Source: Haliotis asinina | Taxonomy: Eukaryota; Mollusca; Gastropoda; Lepetellida; Haliotidae | Length of the DNA: 64,000 nucleotides | Reading direction: 5' to 3' | Assembly (NCBI RefSeq): GCF_037392515.1 | Contig: NC_090292.1 | Location: forward strand, 45,807,747-45,871,746 | In this document: positions 23,035 to 34,600 of the stretch, one piece after another | Numbering within the stretch: position 1 is the stretch's first letter | How the letters are laid out: each line of letters begins with the position of its first letter | Notes under the pieces: model-generated | Seen by the model: the letters and a program-made list of their open reading frames with translations, nothing else | What the model was told of the DNA's origin: nothing | Databases searched by the model: none | Position numbers and translations under genes: made by a program

Positions 23035-23202
23035 ACACTGGGATATCTTTCTCTGTTATTCTTTGGTATCATCACATCCATCCATAACATGATAACATGA
23101 AACTTCAACTACAAAGAATATACAATTATCATTAAAATATGTAAAATATCGAAAACATACTTCTGATATGACGGACAGGCATATGTTCCATTCTGTTTAC
23201 AG

Positions 23203-23598
23203 CCAAACATTGCAATGGCCAGCAGCACTGTTCAGCCTGTGACAACACGACAGGCTACTGCACCACCGACTGTGACCGTGGATACTACGACCAGAGATGC
23301 CAGTCTGTGTGCAGCAAGAATTGTAGAAATGATATATGTGAATTGTCAAGCAAAGGCAATGATAAATGCACTGAGGGTTGTGACCTAGGATACCAGGGTA
23401 CCAGCTGCAACATACCATGTGACAGTCCAGGAGGTAACTGTACAGCATGTCCAGGTGGTTGTGATGGAGGATATTGTCAGCAGGGTTCAACCTGTGTGTC
23501 TGGATGTGTAGACTCCTTCTACGGGACTGACTGTACAAGTTGTTCATTTGTGTGCACGTCGTGTAACAGGTTGACAGGAACATGTGATGATAAAGCTG
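23203..23598 (+). CDS. EGF-like membrane protein gene, exon 2 (cysteine-rich ectodomain)
   Basis: 396 bp between acceptor TTCTGTTTACAG and donor AAAGCTG|GTGAGT, phase 1 at both ends. It encodes about 132 residues with 24 or so cysteines in EGF/laminin-like spacing: CDNTTGYCTTDCDRGYYDQRC, then CTEGCDLGYQGTSC, CPGGCDGGYC and CVSGCVDSFYGTDC. The G-Y-x-G/D-x-x-C loops are typical of scavenger-receptor-class-F/MEGF-type repeats. Together with the flanking exons it makes a type I membrane protein, probably a cell-surface receptor or adhesion molecule; the ligand is unknown. A frame on the opposite strand (23197-23583) is a shadow. Confidence 0.8.
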
Positions 23599-24092
23599 GT
23601 GAGTATTTTTTCTATTTCTGTTTGTATAATGATTAACATTCGCTAACTTCTACGAACTGGCTGTAGGAAATCCGCAACATAGCTGGTTTTAATAAGATTG
23701 TCACTGATACATCCGCGACCAAAGCTATCCTTTACTGTGTCTAATCGGTCTTCGGATAGTTCTCACACTGATTTTCAACTTTTCAACAGGACAAGCCGCT
23801 CCAACTCGATGTCCTCCAAAGTTTGTCAACCACTAGCGAGAATGAAGGATACGTTTGTCCTGTATATGATGCAATACAGAAGGACACAACAGGACACACA
23901 TTTCTGGTGTACCCTGCCTTGATATTCCTTGAATATTGCTGAAAGCTCCATAATTCTCATATATTACACTCACTCTGAAATCAAGTGATATCGACATTGC
24001 CATTGGTTCTCCACAGTTGTTTGCTTTTTGTATCTTCGTGTCATAAAAGTCAGATAAAACGACTGGTGGTTCAATATCAACATTTATTTCAG

Positions 24093-24199
24093 GTCACTGG
24101 AGACAAATTGCATTGGTGTCTTCATCAGTGGTGTGTGTATTCTGCATCATCACGGTATTTCTGGCGTACATCCTGAAACTCTGGGATAAAGAACGGTGA
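24093..24199 (+). CDS. EGF-like membrane protein gene, exon 3 (transmembrane helix, short tail)
   Basis: After acceptor AACATTTATTTCAG the phase-1 continuation reads HWRQ, then a ~23-residue hydrophobic helix IALVSSSVVCVFCIITVFLA, then YILKLWDKER and TGA at 24197-24199. The predicted mature protein has only a ~7-residue cytoplasmic tail. Alternatively CG|GTGACT is a donor and further cytoplasmic exons follow; the sequence does not decide. Total product about 197 residues if it ends here. Confidence 0.65.
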
Positions 24200-24209
24200 C
24201 TATGAGTAA

Positions 24210-25009
24210 TCATGTCATTAATGTGTGCGTGTGCCTTAGCTCAAGTGGAACATAAGTTAATGACGAAAACGTTCGGCCCGTTCCATTCTCCACTTGTACA
24301 ATGTGTGAAGTCCATATATGGCGTTCGCTGCCGTGGTATCACACAATCACTCACTCACTCATATGTGCTCGTGGGTTTCGATTTTTCGTGTTTGCGTTAC
24401 AAGAATGGTTAACATCAATATTTCCTGATGTGAAAATCATGATTATGAGTCGAAATTGATTGCAATTTGACTACGACAGACAGACAGACAGATTTATGTA
24501 TGTATGTCTGTCTGTCAATTTGACTATGGTATGCTACTCTCTTGATGGTAATGAAATTTATGTTGCAGACGAGCGACACATACAGAAGAACAAATTTACT
24601 CACTTGATACATTTCGACACGCGAATGAAACCTACAGTGAAATAGGTATAAACGCCGTGGGTACAGAAGTGGTATTCCTATAGCAGTGTCTCTGTTATGC
24701 AAAAAGCACGCCATTGTGGTTTTGGTTTAGGTTTAGGTTTAGGAGGGAAATCCAAGAGACCTAAAGGCTTGGGATTTCCCACCTCCTTCGTATTACATTC
24801 CTGTAGCAAGCACCTGTGTTCATAGCATGCAACTCAAACTGGTGGTGTCCCTTTATCCTGCTCTCACTCAAACATCACCGTGGGATGACACACATGAAAG
24901 AGGGTAGAGCTAAGCTTAATGTTCCTGCATATGCTTATGATGGAGTGTACCTTAATGTGAAACTTTGTGGTTATTGTGTGGCATTGTCCCTCTTAAAATA
25001 AGAATTACT
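24210..25009. other. Intergenic with small repeats
   Basis: Includes a decayed SINE-like tail ending CACTCACTCACTC (~24290-24360), short (GACA)n/(TATG)n tracts at 24477-24516, GGTTTAGGTTTAGGTTTAGG at 24719, and a small hairpin GGGAAATCC...GGATTTCCC (24745-24780). No gene recognised. Confidence 0.6.
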
Positions 25010-25010
25010 A

Positions 25011-26455
25011 TACCTGCTGCTATACCTGTTACTGTACGTGCTACTATATCTGTTAATATATTTGTAACTATACCTGTTGCTATATCTGTCACTGTACTCG
25101 TTTCCATACATGTTGTTACACCTGTCACTATACCTGTTGTTATACCCGTTACTATACTTGCCACTATAATTGTCACTATACCAGTCACTATACCTCTCAC
25201 TATACCTGTTACTATACCTGTTGTTACACCTGTTACTATGCCTGTTACTATACCTGTTGTTACACCTGTCACTATACCTGTTACTATACCTGTGGTTACA
25301 CCTGTTACTATACCTGTTACTATACCTTTTGTTACACCTGTCACTATACCTGTTACTATACCTGTCGTTACACCTGTCACTATACCTGTTACTATACCTA
25401 GCACTATACCTGTTCCTATACCTGTAACTATACTTGTTCCTATACCTGTTGTTACACTTGTCACTATACCAGTTACTATACCTGTTGTTACACCTGTCAC
25501 TATACCTGTTACTATATCTGTTGTTGCACCTGTCACTATGCCTGTCACTATACCTGTTGTTACACCTTTTGTTACACCTGTCACTATACCTGTTGTTACA
25601 CCTGTTACTATACCTTTTGTTACACCTGTCACTATACCTGTTACTATACCTGTCGTTACACCTGTTACTATACCTAGCACTATACCTGTTCCTATACCTG
25701 TTACTATACTTGTTCCTATACCTGTTGTTACACTTGTCACTATACCAGTTACTATATCTGTTGTTACACCTGTCACTACACCTGTCATTATACCTGTTAC
25801 TATATCTGTTGTCGCACCTGTCACTATACCTGTCACTATACCTGTTGTTACACCTTTTGTTACACCTGTCACTATACCTGTTGTTACACCTGTTACTATA
25901 CCTGTTGTTACACCTGTCACTATAACTGTTACTATACCTGTTGTTACACCTGTCACTATACCTGTACTATACCTGTTGTTACACCTGTCACTATACCTGT
26001 TGTTACACCTTTTGTCACACCTGTCACTACACCTGTTGTTACACCTGTCACTATACCTGTTGTTGCACCTGTCACTATACCTGTACTATACCTGTTGTTA
26101 CACCTGTCACTATACCTGTTGTTACACCTTTTGTTACACCTGTCACTACACCTGTTGTTACACCTGTTACTATACCTGTTGTTACACTTGTCACTATACC
26201 AGTTACTATATCTGTTGTTACACCTGTCACTACACCTGTCACTATACCTGTTACTATATCTGTTGTTGCACCTGTCACTATACCTGTCACTATACCTGTT
26301 GTTACACCTGTCACTATATCTGTTACTATACCTAGCACTATACCTGTTCCTATACCTGTTACTATACTTGTTCTCATACCTGTCACTATGCCTGTTACTA
26401 TATGTGTCACTATACCTGTCAGTATACCTGTCACTATACCTGTTAATATAATATA
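25011..26455. repeat. 1.45-kb minisatellite with 12-bp unit
   Basis: About 120 units of consensus TATACCTGT(T/C)(A/G)(C/T) variants (CACTATACCTGT, TACTATACCTGT, TGTTACACCTGT). Because 12 is divisible by three and the unit contains no stop, frames stay open on both strands (plus: TIPVTIPVVTPV repeats; minus: TGIVTGVTTGIV repeats) for up to 456 codons. A higher-order 276-bp repeat is visible (CCTAGCACTATACCTGTTCC at 25397 and 25673). No start context, signal peptide or splice structure supports a real protein. Confidence 0.93.
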
Positions 26456-26459
26456 ACAT

Positions 26460-27400
26460 CAAGACAGATTGTCTGTGTAGATTGTTTCCTCGTTGGACAT
26501 CCTTATAGGGGAATAGCATTATGACTGTTTCTATCATCCTAACCATTGTTAGTGTATGCAATATTGTCGTTGTATAAGGCTAAATAAAGAAGCGAAATGT
26601 TTCTCGTGGATCGGCGCGCCACTTTTATTTGTACCATCTAAGAAGAACTAATTCTGACTTGTCCCGATCATTCATTTGTCCACTATAAGAACGAGAGTCT
26701 GTAAGAACGAGTGTGACTGAATCTACAAGTCATTAACACGTGTCAAACTTCCCAAGCTGTATTTATAATGTGTTCCTTACTCATCGCGTTTTTCTATGAA
26801 AAATGTAAAATGAAGCCCTACCGCAGTTGTCACTGTTGAAAAATATGTGCCCGGGAGACATCTTTTTCAATCCCGCCTAAAGTAGTACGTCATTCACTGA
26901 AATTTCGTAATTTCTCAGCATATTTTTTTACATGATTGGACGACCGTATCAAGTATGGAAGAGATCTGCCGATTGTGTAAACGCTATGATTTACCTTTGG
27001 GTTCACATCAAGCTACCTACTTCAGATTTTAATCAAACTCGAACACAGCCGCATCGGTGTCTGTCCCTGTTTTTGAACCAGTCAAACTTGCTGGTGCGCT
27101 GTAAAATGCGTGTGATAATACTCGGGTAATGTTCTCCTGCTTTGTATGTTTTAGGCACAGAGGCATGCCTTGTGATAAAGCGTTCACACATAACGTCCAA
27201 CCCAAGTGTAATCCCCTTTCTTGGGTACAATACAGAAAACATGTAAAAAAACACAATCACTCCCTCATTCACTGTCCGAGTTATATCTCTGAAAAAATAT
27301 GAAAAAATATGTGAAGTTGATAACGCGATCGTATCAATTCTGGTTTCATTGTCCGATCGTTCACAAACGCACCACACTATTGTGTGAATTAAAAGGAAAG
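26460..27400. other. Intergenic, nothing recognised
   Basis: Short frames only, no motif, no repeat apart from weak AT-rich tracts. Contains an ordinary polyadenylation-like AATAAA at about 26583. Confidence 0.45.
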
Positions 27401-27404
27401 GAGA

Positions 27405-29488
27405 GCCACTGGCAATATTTCAGCCATATCGTGACGGGAACATAACACGAAAACGGAGTATATGAGTATTATGAAAGCTGTCGACAAAGGATAGTAAAAC
27501 AACTAGAATATCACAGAAAAGTAAAACTAGTAATTATACCTAAAACAGTTTATCTATAGAGGACAATACAAGATACAAATGGACTATAGATTGCTAACAA
27601 CTGAAGGTTGATCACCATACTAGGGACCATGGGGACTTACAGTACTTTTGCTACCTGCATGGACCCCAACTGGATTTACATCATCCCCTCAGCCGTTAGC
27701 AATTTCGGAAATCTAGCCATACAGTAAAATGATATTTATTCTACGATTAAAAACGTGGAACGTTTGAATTTACTTTGAATGCTTGTGGACTTACGTACCC
27801 TCTCAGGAGGGCAATAGTTGTACAGTACTACAATCCCCCTTCGAGGATACAGCCACTAACAAACACAATTATGAATTTAAACCTCCAATAATAAAATATT
27901 TATTTATTTACAATTCAGTTAATAAATCTAATTATTTTAAAAATGCAATGATTAAATGAGAACTTGTGTTATTAAAACGATCCTTCATAGTTCGTGAATT
28001 AAAATAGTTATCCCTTGTGATGGAATATTCAACACAGTCAAGCCAAGCATGCTTGACTCTGATTCTCTCATCACAAGGGATACAAAACGTAGGATGTTCA
28101 CCTTTAAGCAAATATTTATGTGTATATCTTGTGTGGCCAATACGACATCGTCGCATGATGACCTTTTCAAATCTGGACTGACAACCCAAGTAGGTGTAGC
28201 CAATTCAGGGTTTTATTACATGTAATTTGTTGATACCTACTTGAGTGTCCCACCTCTTCTGCATCAGATCACGGACGTAAAACCTAATGATAGCTTTATA
28301 ATCAGTGTTTGGAATAAGAAGTGGTGTCACAGATTTGTTTTAGCAGCAAGGTCAGCCGGTGTGTTCCCAGAAATGCCCACGTGGCTGGGTCACCAACAAA
28401 AGACGATGTCGTATTGGCCAGTAGCAAGATCATTATACTCAATAATTTCTATTAAAAGTGGATGTTTACAAGAAATATTTTAAATAACCTGAAGGCAAGA
28501 AAGAGAGTCGGAATATATTATATATTGTTTACGTTAAGGGTGTCTTTGAATATATTTGAGAGCTGTTAATATGGCGTTAGCTTCTGCTGTAAAAATAGAG
28601 CTGTTATCTGAAATTCTAGAAGATATTGTTCTGGATCCAATGACAGTGGCACAAGCTACTGCACCCCCGTCCTTGAATCCATCTGTAAATAAGGGTTTGT
28701 AACTGCTATACTTATGTTTTAATTGATGATATTCTTGTTTATATTGTAAGTCATTTGTTTCTGATGTTTTAAATGATATTAATGTTAGGACCACTTGGGG
28801 CCTAACCAATTGCCAAGGAGGAGAAGAAAGAAGACGGAAAGACGATATACTTTCCAGCTCAATTTCGGCAGAAGAAATAAATGGTTTAATTCTGTGCCCT
28901 AGAGGCGGAATAAGAGAGGATTTATTGTTATACAAATCCTCATAAAGCGGATTGAACACACAGTTATAGGCAGGGTTAGATTCAGTAGAATATAATTTAG
29001 TAATATATTGTAAAGACAATTTTATACCACGTTGTATAAGAGATGGTTCATCTGCCTCAACGTAGAGACTTTGAATAGGTGAAGTTCTGAAAAACCCCAG
29101 ACAAAGTCATAACCCTTGGTGGTGGACAGAATCAAGAAGTGTAAGGTTGCTTTTGCAGGTTCCACCAAATACGATGGAACCATAGTCGAGTTTCGAACGG
29201 AGCAGTGATCGATATAGATGTAAGAGTGTAGTTTGATCCCCTCCCCACTTTGAGTTGGAAACAACTTTCAACAAATCTAGTGCCTTCAGGCAATTAGCTT
29301 TAAGGGATTTAATGTGCGGTAAGAAGGTTAAATGAGAATCGAAAATTAAAGCCAAGAACTTGGCCTCTTTTACAACTTTGATGGGAGTGCCATTTAAAGA
29401 TAGTTCAGAGTCTTTTGTGGCTTATATTTTCTACAAAAAGTGTATACAATTAGTTTTGGATTTTGAAGCTTTAAAGCCGTTTTCAAGA
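27405..29488 (-). mobile_element. LINE copy truncated at both ends
   Basis: The minus strand carries ORF2 pieces from the late reverse transcriptase (LKANCLKALDLLKVVSNSKW) through RNase H (TAEANAILTALKYIQRHP) to the C-terminal CIPCDERIRVKHAWLDC, broken by several stops and indels (fragments 29107-29355, 28534-29019, 27932-28189), then the 3' UTR. Unlike other copies it lacks the (CACT)n tail: similarity stops at about 27405 inside the GGCAATATT motif, so its 3' end was deleted after insertion. Confidence 0.88.
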
Positions 29489-29641
29489 CTTAATTATTGA
29501 CAAACCACTGTCATACAGCGATAAACACCACAAACAATATAAAAATATGCAATTCTATAAACCAATCTATATGTCCTTTTTTATGTCCATTGTTAACAGG
29601 TTTTCATATTTGAAATGTGTCCTCTACTTGTTCTCCTCAAA

Positions 29642-30030
29642 AGGGAGAACGGGCTACACATGTTGGGTTACACTCAGACAAGGGGAACGGGCTACAAGTG
29701 TTGGGTTAGAGTCAGACAAGGAGGACGGGCTACACATGTTGGGTTAGACTCAAACAGGGAGGACAGGCTACACATGTTGGGCTAGACTAAGAAAATGAGG
29801 ACAGAGTACACATGCTGAGTTAGATTCAGACAGGGAAGACAGGGTACATATGTTGTGTTAGGCTCAGACGGGGAGGACGGGCTACACATGTTGGGTTAGA
29901 CTCGGACAGAGAGGACGGGCTACACATGTTGGGTTAGACTCAGACAAGGAGGATGGGCTACACATGTTCGGTTAGACTCAGTCATGGAGGACGGGCCACA
30001 TATGTTGGGTTAGATTCAGTCAGATAGTTA
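29642..30030. repeat. 38-bp minisatellite, about 10 units
   Basis: Units of consensus GAGGACGGGCTACACATGTT plus GGGTTAGACTCAGACAAG repeat with 0-6 changes each, ending in TTAGATTCAGTCAG. Confidence 0.93.
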
Positions 30031-30126
30031 AAGAAATATGCCCGAGTCGAAGTAGTGTTCACTGCACGTTATCTTAACGAGGGCATGTTTCCTATTATCA
30101 CTCGTGACCCGTTTGTTATATATATA

Positions 30127-30292
30127 CTGCTGGCGACATTAGGTTTAATACGTGCAGCGATTTGAGGTTACATGTCCTGTCTCTGGGTGTTTTTCTTTCC
30201 TGATAATGTTATTACAAAGGAAAGAAAATACCCAGAGAGAGGACATGTAACCTCAAACCGCTGCGTGTATTAAACCTAATGTCTCCAGCAGT
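30127..30292. repeat. Near-perfect 75-bp hairpin (fold-back element)
   Basis: The left arm 30127-30201 (CTGCTGGCGACATTAGGTTT...TTTTCTTTCCT) is complementary to the right arm 30218-30292 with only a handful of mismatches; the loop is 16 bases. No coding. Could be a short MITE or a replication-generated palindrome. Confidence 0.9.
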
Positions 30293-30497
30293 AATAACTT
30301 AGCTATGGCAGTATGACAAACAGTGCCTCATGACAACGCTTTGAAATACAACAAAGCTATGTTTTCATTGAATAATTTATTAACGCTTGTTAGTATGATC
30401 TTTTAAGTGCAATATCATGCAATTTAGTAACAAGAAAAACGTTATTAGATCAAGCCAGAATACCATTCGTTCACCACCGACGTGTCTCCAGTGATGG

Positions 30498-31130
30498 GTG
30501 GTGGTGTAGATAGTTACGGTTAATGATTTTCCATGACAAGACGCACAGGAAATTCCCGTCAGAACCAGCAAAATATAACACAGACAAGTGTCGAATATTC
30601 AATATTATGCTTTGAGCAGACAATAACAAGATACATAAATTCACAATAGAGATTTCTAGTACAATACAACTGAGTCAAATCTAAATCAATCTATCACACA
30701 TATAATATCAACTCACAGTTCTACTAAATCTTTCGCAGTGAACGATGTTGAATGTAGATCAACGTTGGGGAAGAGGCATACAGGGACGATGTAGATAGGC
30801 CTTTGATGACACAACTCCAATATACTCCGTGTATGTGTCCCGACAACACAAAAAAACAGCCTTATACATACACAGTCACTGATTCTTGAGCACTTCAGCG
30901 ACGTATGGAACCTTCACGATCGGCCTCGTATTTACCAACAGTCAAAACACGCCAAAGGGAGCCAGCTCTAAAGCACTTCCTTAAATGTGTGCCGGTCAAA
31001 CACTATTACCGATGATAGGAAATGTGACCCATAATAGCAACCACTGAAAACTCTACTCATTGTGACCCAACAATAGCCATCATTTAATGAATAATAAAAC
31101 GAATTAAAGAAAATACAGTCTCGTAACATT
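30498..31130 (+). repeat. Dispersed repeat, copy 1 of 2
   Basis: Diverged direct copy of 56470-57150. Shared landmarks in order: GTTACGGTTAA, CAGAACCAGCAAAA, ACAAAGACAAGT-like, GATGTAGAT, AAATGTGACCCATAATA, ATTGTGACCCAACAATA, CTCGTAACA. No coding potential recognised; an old element of unknown class. Confidence 0.6.
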
Positions 31131-31139
31131 ATGCACAGA

Positions 31140-31470
31140 AATAGTAACAGTGGGTAGAATACTATCATAATCATTGTGACAGTGGATAGAATACAATGAT
31201 CGCGCGTACTATTGCTGACAGTGGATAGAATACAATGATCGCGCGTACTATTGCTGACAGTGGATAGAATACAATGATCGCGCGTACTATTGTTGACAGT
31301 GGACAGAACACTGCCATGATCATGGACACACATAGTGACAGTGGACAGAACCCTGCCATGATCATGCACACACATAGTGACAGTGGACAGATCACTGCCA
31401 TGATCATGCACACACATAGTGACAGTGGACAGAACACTGCCATGATCATGCACACTAATAGTGATGCTGA
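31140..31470. repeat. Minisatellite with 39-bp and 42-bp units
   Basis: Three 39-bp units (GACAGTGGATAGAATACAAT plus GATCGCGCGTACTATTGCT) followed by four related 42-bp units (GACAGTGGACAGAACACTGC plus CATGATCATGCACACACATAGT). Long frames on both strands are a product of the repeat. Confidence 0.9.
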
Positions 31471-31499
31471 ATAGTATCACAGATATGAATATAAAACCA

Positions 31500-31775
31500 G
31501 CATGGAAAAGTAAAGCATTCGAGCAATTAAAGTAGACAATACAATATAAAACACGGGCTATGGATCGCGAACGACTGAAGGTAGATCACCGTACTAAGGA
31601 CCATGGGGACTAACAGTACCTGTCCAACCTGCATGGACCCTAGGTGGATTTACACCATCCCTTCAGCCGCTGACGAGTGTAAGGAATGCCAGCCAAAATT
31701 AAAATAACTAGAATACTACGTCTAAAAATCCTGGAAACTTTACATTTAATTCAAACGTTTTGGTACTTACGTACG
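31500..31775 (-). mobile_element. LINE 3'-UTR fragment
   Basis: Reverse complement of the LINE 3' UTR from the GGCTATGGATCGC region to TACTTACGTAC, where similarity breaks at about 31774. It lies just outside the left terminus of the large transposon at 31833. Confidence 0.75.
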
Positions 31776-32977
31776 GAAGCGTATTTGGGCCACGGTAAAA
31801 AATTTGTTTCGTTTCCTTCACAATTAGACTCGTGTTACGACGCAAATTGTAACAACGCGGCAAAATGTAATAAACTGCGGCAAATTGTAATAACACCGCG
31901 GCAAATTGTAATATCGCGGCAAATTGTAATAAAAAGTGCGGCAAAATGTAATAACCGTCCTGCGGTAAATTGTAATAAAAACTGCGGCAAACTGTAACAA
32001 CTGAAGCTGCGGCAAATTGTAATAACGCTTGCGGCAAAATGTAATAAAATACATTTCATTGCCTATTATGCAAGGGAACATCCACAATGTTAAAGTGTCA
32101 GACTAAGCTTCATGATAATCAAAACCTGGACAGTGAAAACATCGCACTTGCGAAAATTAGAGGGAAACAGGGGAAAATTGTAATAACAGACGTGGCAAAT
32201 TGCAGTAACATCTCTCAATCCTTCTAATCTCTAAAGAAAGTCGAATTCCAACCTTTCTTCGTCTTCATCACGATCACATTTCACCACTCATATGTTATTA
32301 GAAATGAACTATTTTTTTTCAAAATTTCTGAAGTCCACAGTCAAAGTCGGGTACTGTATCTTGTACCAAAGTGCGTGTAAATTGTAATAACAAGTGCGGC
32401 AAATTGTAATTAACTGCGGCAAATTGTAATACCAGGTGCAGCAAATTGTAATAACATCTCTCATTCCTTATAATTTCCAATGAAAGTCGAATTCCAACCT
32501 GTGTTCGTCTTCACCACGGTCCCATCCCACCACTCATATGTTTCAAAAAATCTAAAAAAATACAAACTATTTTATCCAAATCCCACTTGAAAGTCCACAC
32601 TCGATGTCGGTTACTATAACTTGTACCAAAGTGCGGCAAATTCAATAAACTGCGGCAAATTGTAATAAGATCTCTCCATCCTTCTAATCTCTAAAGAAAG
32701 TCGAAATCCAACCTTTCTTCGTCTTCATCACGGTCACATTTCACCACTCACATGTTAATAGAAATGAAAAATACAAACTGTATTTTTCAAAATCTCTGAA
32801 GTCCACAGTCGAAGTCGGGTACTGTTACTTGTACCAAAGTGCGTGTAAATTGTAATAACAAGTGCGGCAAATTGTAATAAACTGCGGCAAATTGTAATAC
32901 CAGGTGCGGCAAACTGTAATAACAGACGCGGCAAATTGTAATAACATCTCTCATTCCTTGTAATTTCCAAAGAAAGT

Positions 32978-33273
32978 TGGACCATGCAGATAGCAGAGGT
33001 ACTGTAAGTCCCAGTGGTCCTTAGTATGGTGATCTACCCTCTTTTGTTGACAATCTATGGTCCGTTTTATATTGCACCGTGGAAATAGTGATACTATCAT
33101 TTTTTTAAGTTTCCACGCTAGTTTTACTACTTACTGTGATAGTCTAGTGGTTTTACTGTCCTTCGTCGTCAGGTTCTTCATAACATGCATATATATTTCG
33201 GTTTTTTGTCTCGTATATTCTCGTCACGATATGGCTGTGATATTGCCGATGTGAGGTTAAATATTAACTCACT
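32978..33273 (+). mobile_element. LINE 3'-UTR insertion in the left arm (first copy)
   Basis: Starts GGACCATGCAGATAGCAG and ends TTAAATATTAACTCACT. Flanked by CCAAAGAAAGT at 32967-32977 and 33274-33284, where uninserted units have a single copy of this site. Confidence 0.88.
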
Positions 33274-33785
33274 CCAAAGAAAGTCGAATTCCAACCTGTG
33301 TTCGTCTTCATCACAGTCCCATCCCACCACTCATATGTTTAAAAGAATACACACTATTTTATTCAAATCCCTTAAGTCCACACTCGAAGTCGGGTATTGT
33401 AACTTGTACCAAAGTGCGGTAAACTGTAATAAACTCAGGCAAATTGTAATAAGAGACGCGGCAAATTGTAATAAGATCTCTCCATCCTTCTAATCTCTAA
33501 AGAAAGTCGAAATCCAACCTTTCTTCGTCTTCATCACGGTCACATTTCACCACTCATATGTTAATAGAAATGAAAATACAAACTGTCTTATTTTTCAAAA
33601 TCTCTGAAGTCCACAGTCGAAGTCGGGTACTGTTACTTGTACCAAAGTGCGTGTAAATTGTAATAACAAGTGCGGCAAATTGTAATAAACTGCGGCAAAT
33701 TGTAATAACAGACGCGGCAAATTGTAATACCAGGTGCGGCAAATTGTAATAACATCTCTCATTCCTTGTAATTTCCAAAGAAAGT

Positions 33786-34081
33786 TGGACCATGCAGATA
33801 GCAGAGGTACTGTAAGTCCCAGTGGTCCCTAGCATGGTGATTTACCCTCTTTTGTTGATAATCTATGGTCCGTTTTATATTGCACCGTGGAAATAGGGAT
33901 ATTATCATTTTTTTAAGTTTCCACGCTAGGTTTACTACAAACTGTGATAGTCTAGTGGTTTTACTGTCCTTCGTCGTCAGGTTCTTCATAACATGCATAT
34001 ATATTTCGGCTTTTTCTCTCCTATATTCTCGTCACGATATGGCTGCGATATCGCCGATGTGAGGTTAAATATTAACTCACT
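33786..34081 (+). mobile_element. LINE 3'-UTR insertion in the left arm (duplicated copy)
   Basis: Same insertion, same ends and same flanks (CCAAAGAAAG) as 32978-33273, 808 bp downstream. It was copied by duplication of the arm unit rather than inserted twice. Confidence 0.88.
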
Positions 34082-34600
34082 CCAAAGAAAGCGAATTCCA
34101 ACCTTTCTTCGCCTTTATCGCGATCACATTTCACCACTCATATGTTAATAGAAATGAAAATACAAACTTTTTTGTTTTTCAAAATCTCTGAAGTCCACAG
34201 TCGAAGTCGGGTATTGTTACATGTACCAACGTGCGTGTAAATTGTTATAACAGGTGCGGTAAATTGTAGTAACAGACGCGGTAAATTGTAATAAACTGCG
34301 GCAAATTGTAATACCAGGTACTGCAAATTGTAATAACTTCTGTCATTCCTTGTAATTTCCAATGAAAGTCGAATTCCAACCTGTGTTCGTCTTCACCACG
34401 GACCCATCCCACCACTCATATGTTTAAAACAATATTATAAAAACTACACACTATTTTGTCCAAATCCTTTAAGTCCACACTCGATGTCGGTTACTATAAC
34501 TTGTACCAAAGTGCAGTAAATTGTAATAAACTGCGGCAAATAGTAATAACAGACGTGACAAATTGTAATAACATCTTTCATTCCTCCTTATCTCTAAAGA

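Larger units (their letters stand above)
31833..34600 (+). repeat. Left arm of the giant transposon: GCGGCAAATTGTAATAA tandem repeats
   Basis: Eight or so copies of GCGGCAAA(A/T)TGTAATAA stand within 31845-32045. Composite ~220-270-bp units follow, each with a repeat cluster, then CATCTCTC..TTCC, AAAGAAAGTCGAATTCCAAC, CACCACTCATATGTT and AAGTCCACA..TCG. One 808-bp block is tandemly duplicated (LINE-fragment junctions at 32978 and 33786). The reverse complement of all this forms the right arm. These may be transposase-binding sites; that is inference. Confidence 0.85.

Noticed and set aside
24719..24740. GGTTTAGGTTTAGG as an interstitial telomere
   Set aside because: Only about three units, and molluscan telomeres are TTAGGG.
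24952..26561. Long frames on both strands (up to 456 codons) suggesting repetitive proteins
   Set aside because: They are an arithmetic result of a stop-free 12-bp repeat; all frames are equally open and none has start, signal or splice context.
31840..32050. Regularly spaced short repeats resembling a CRISPR array
   Set aside because: Spacers are only a few bases and not unique, the repeat has no palindromic stem, the genome is eukaryotic, and the array mirrors one at the other transposon end.
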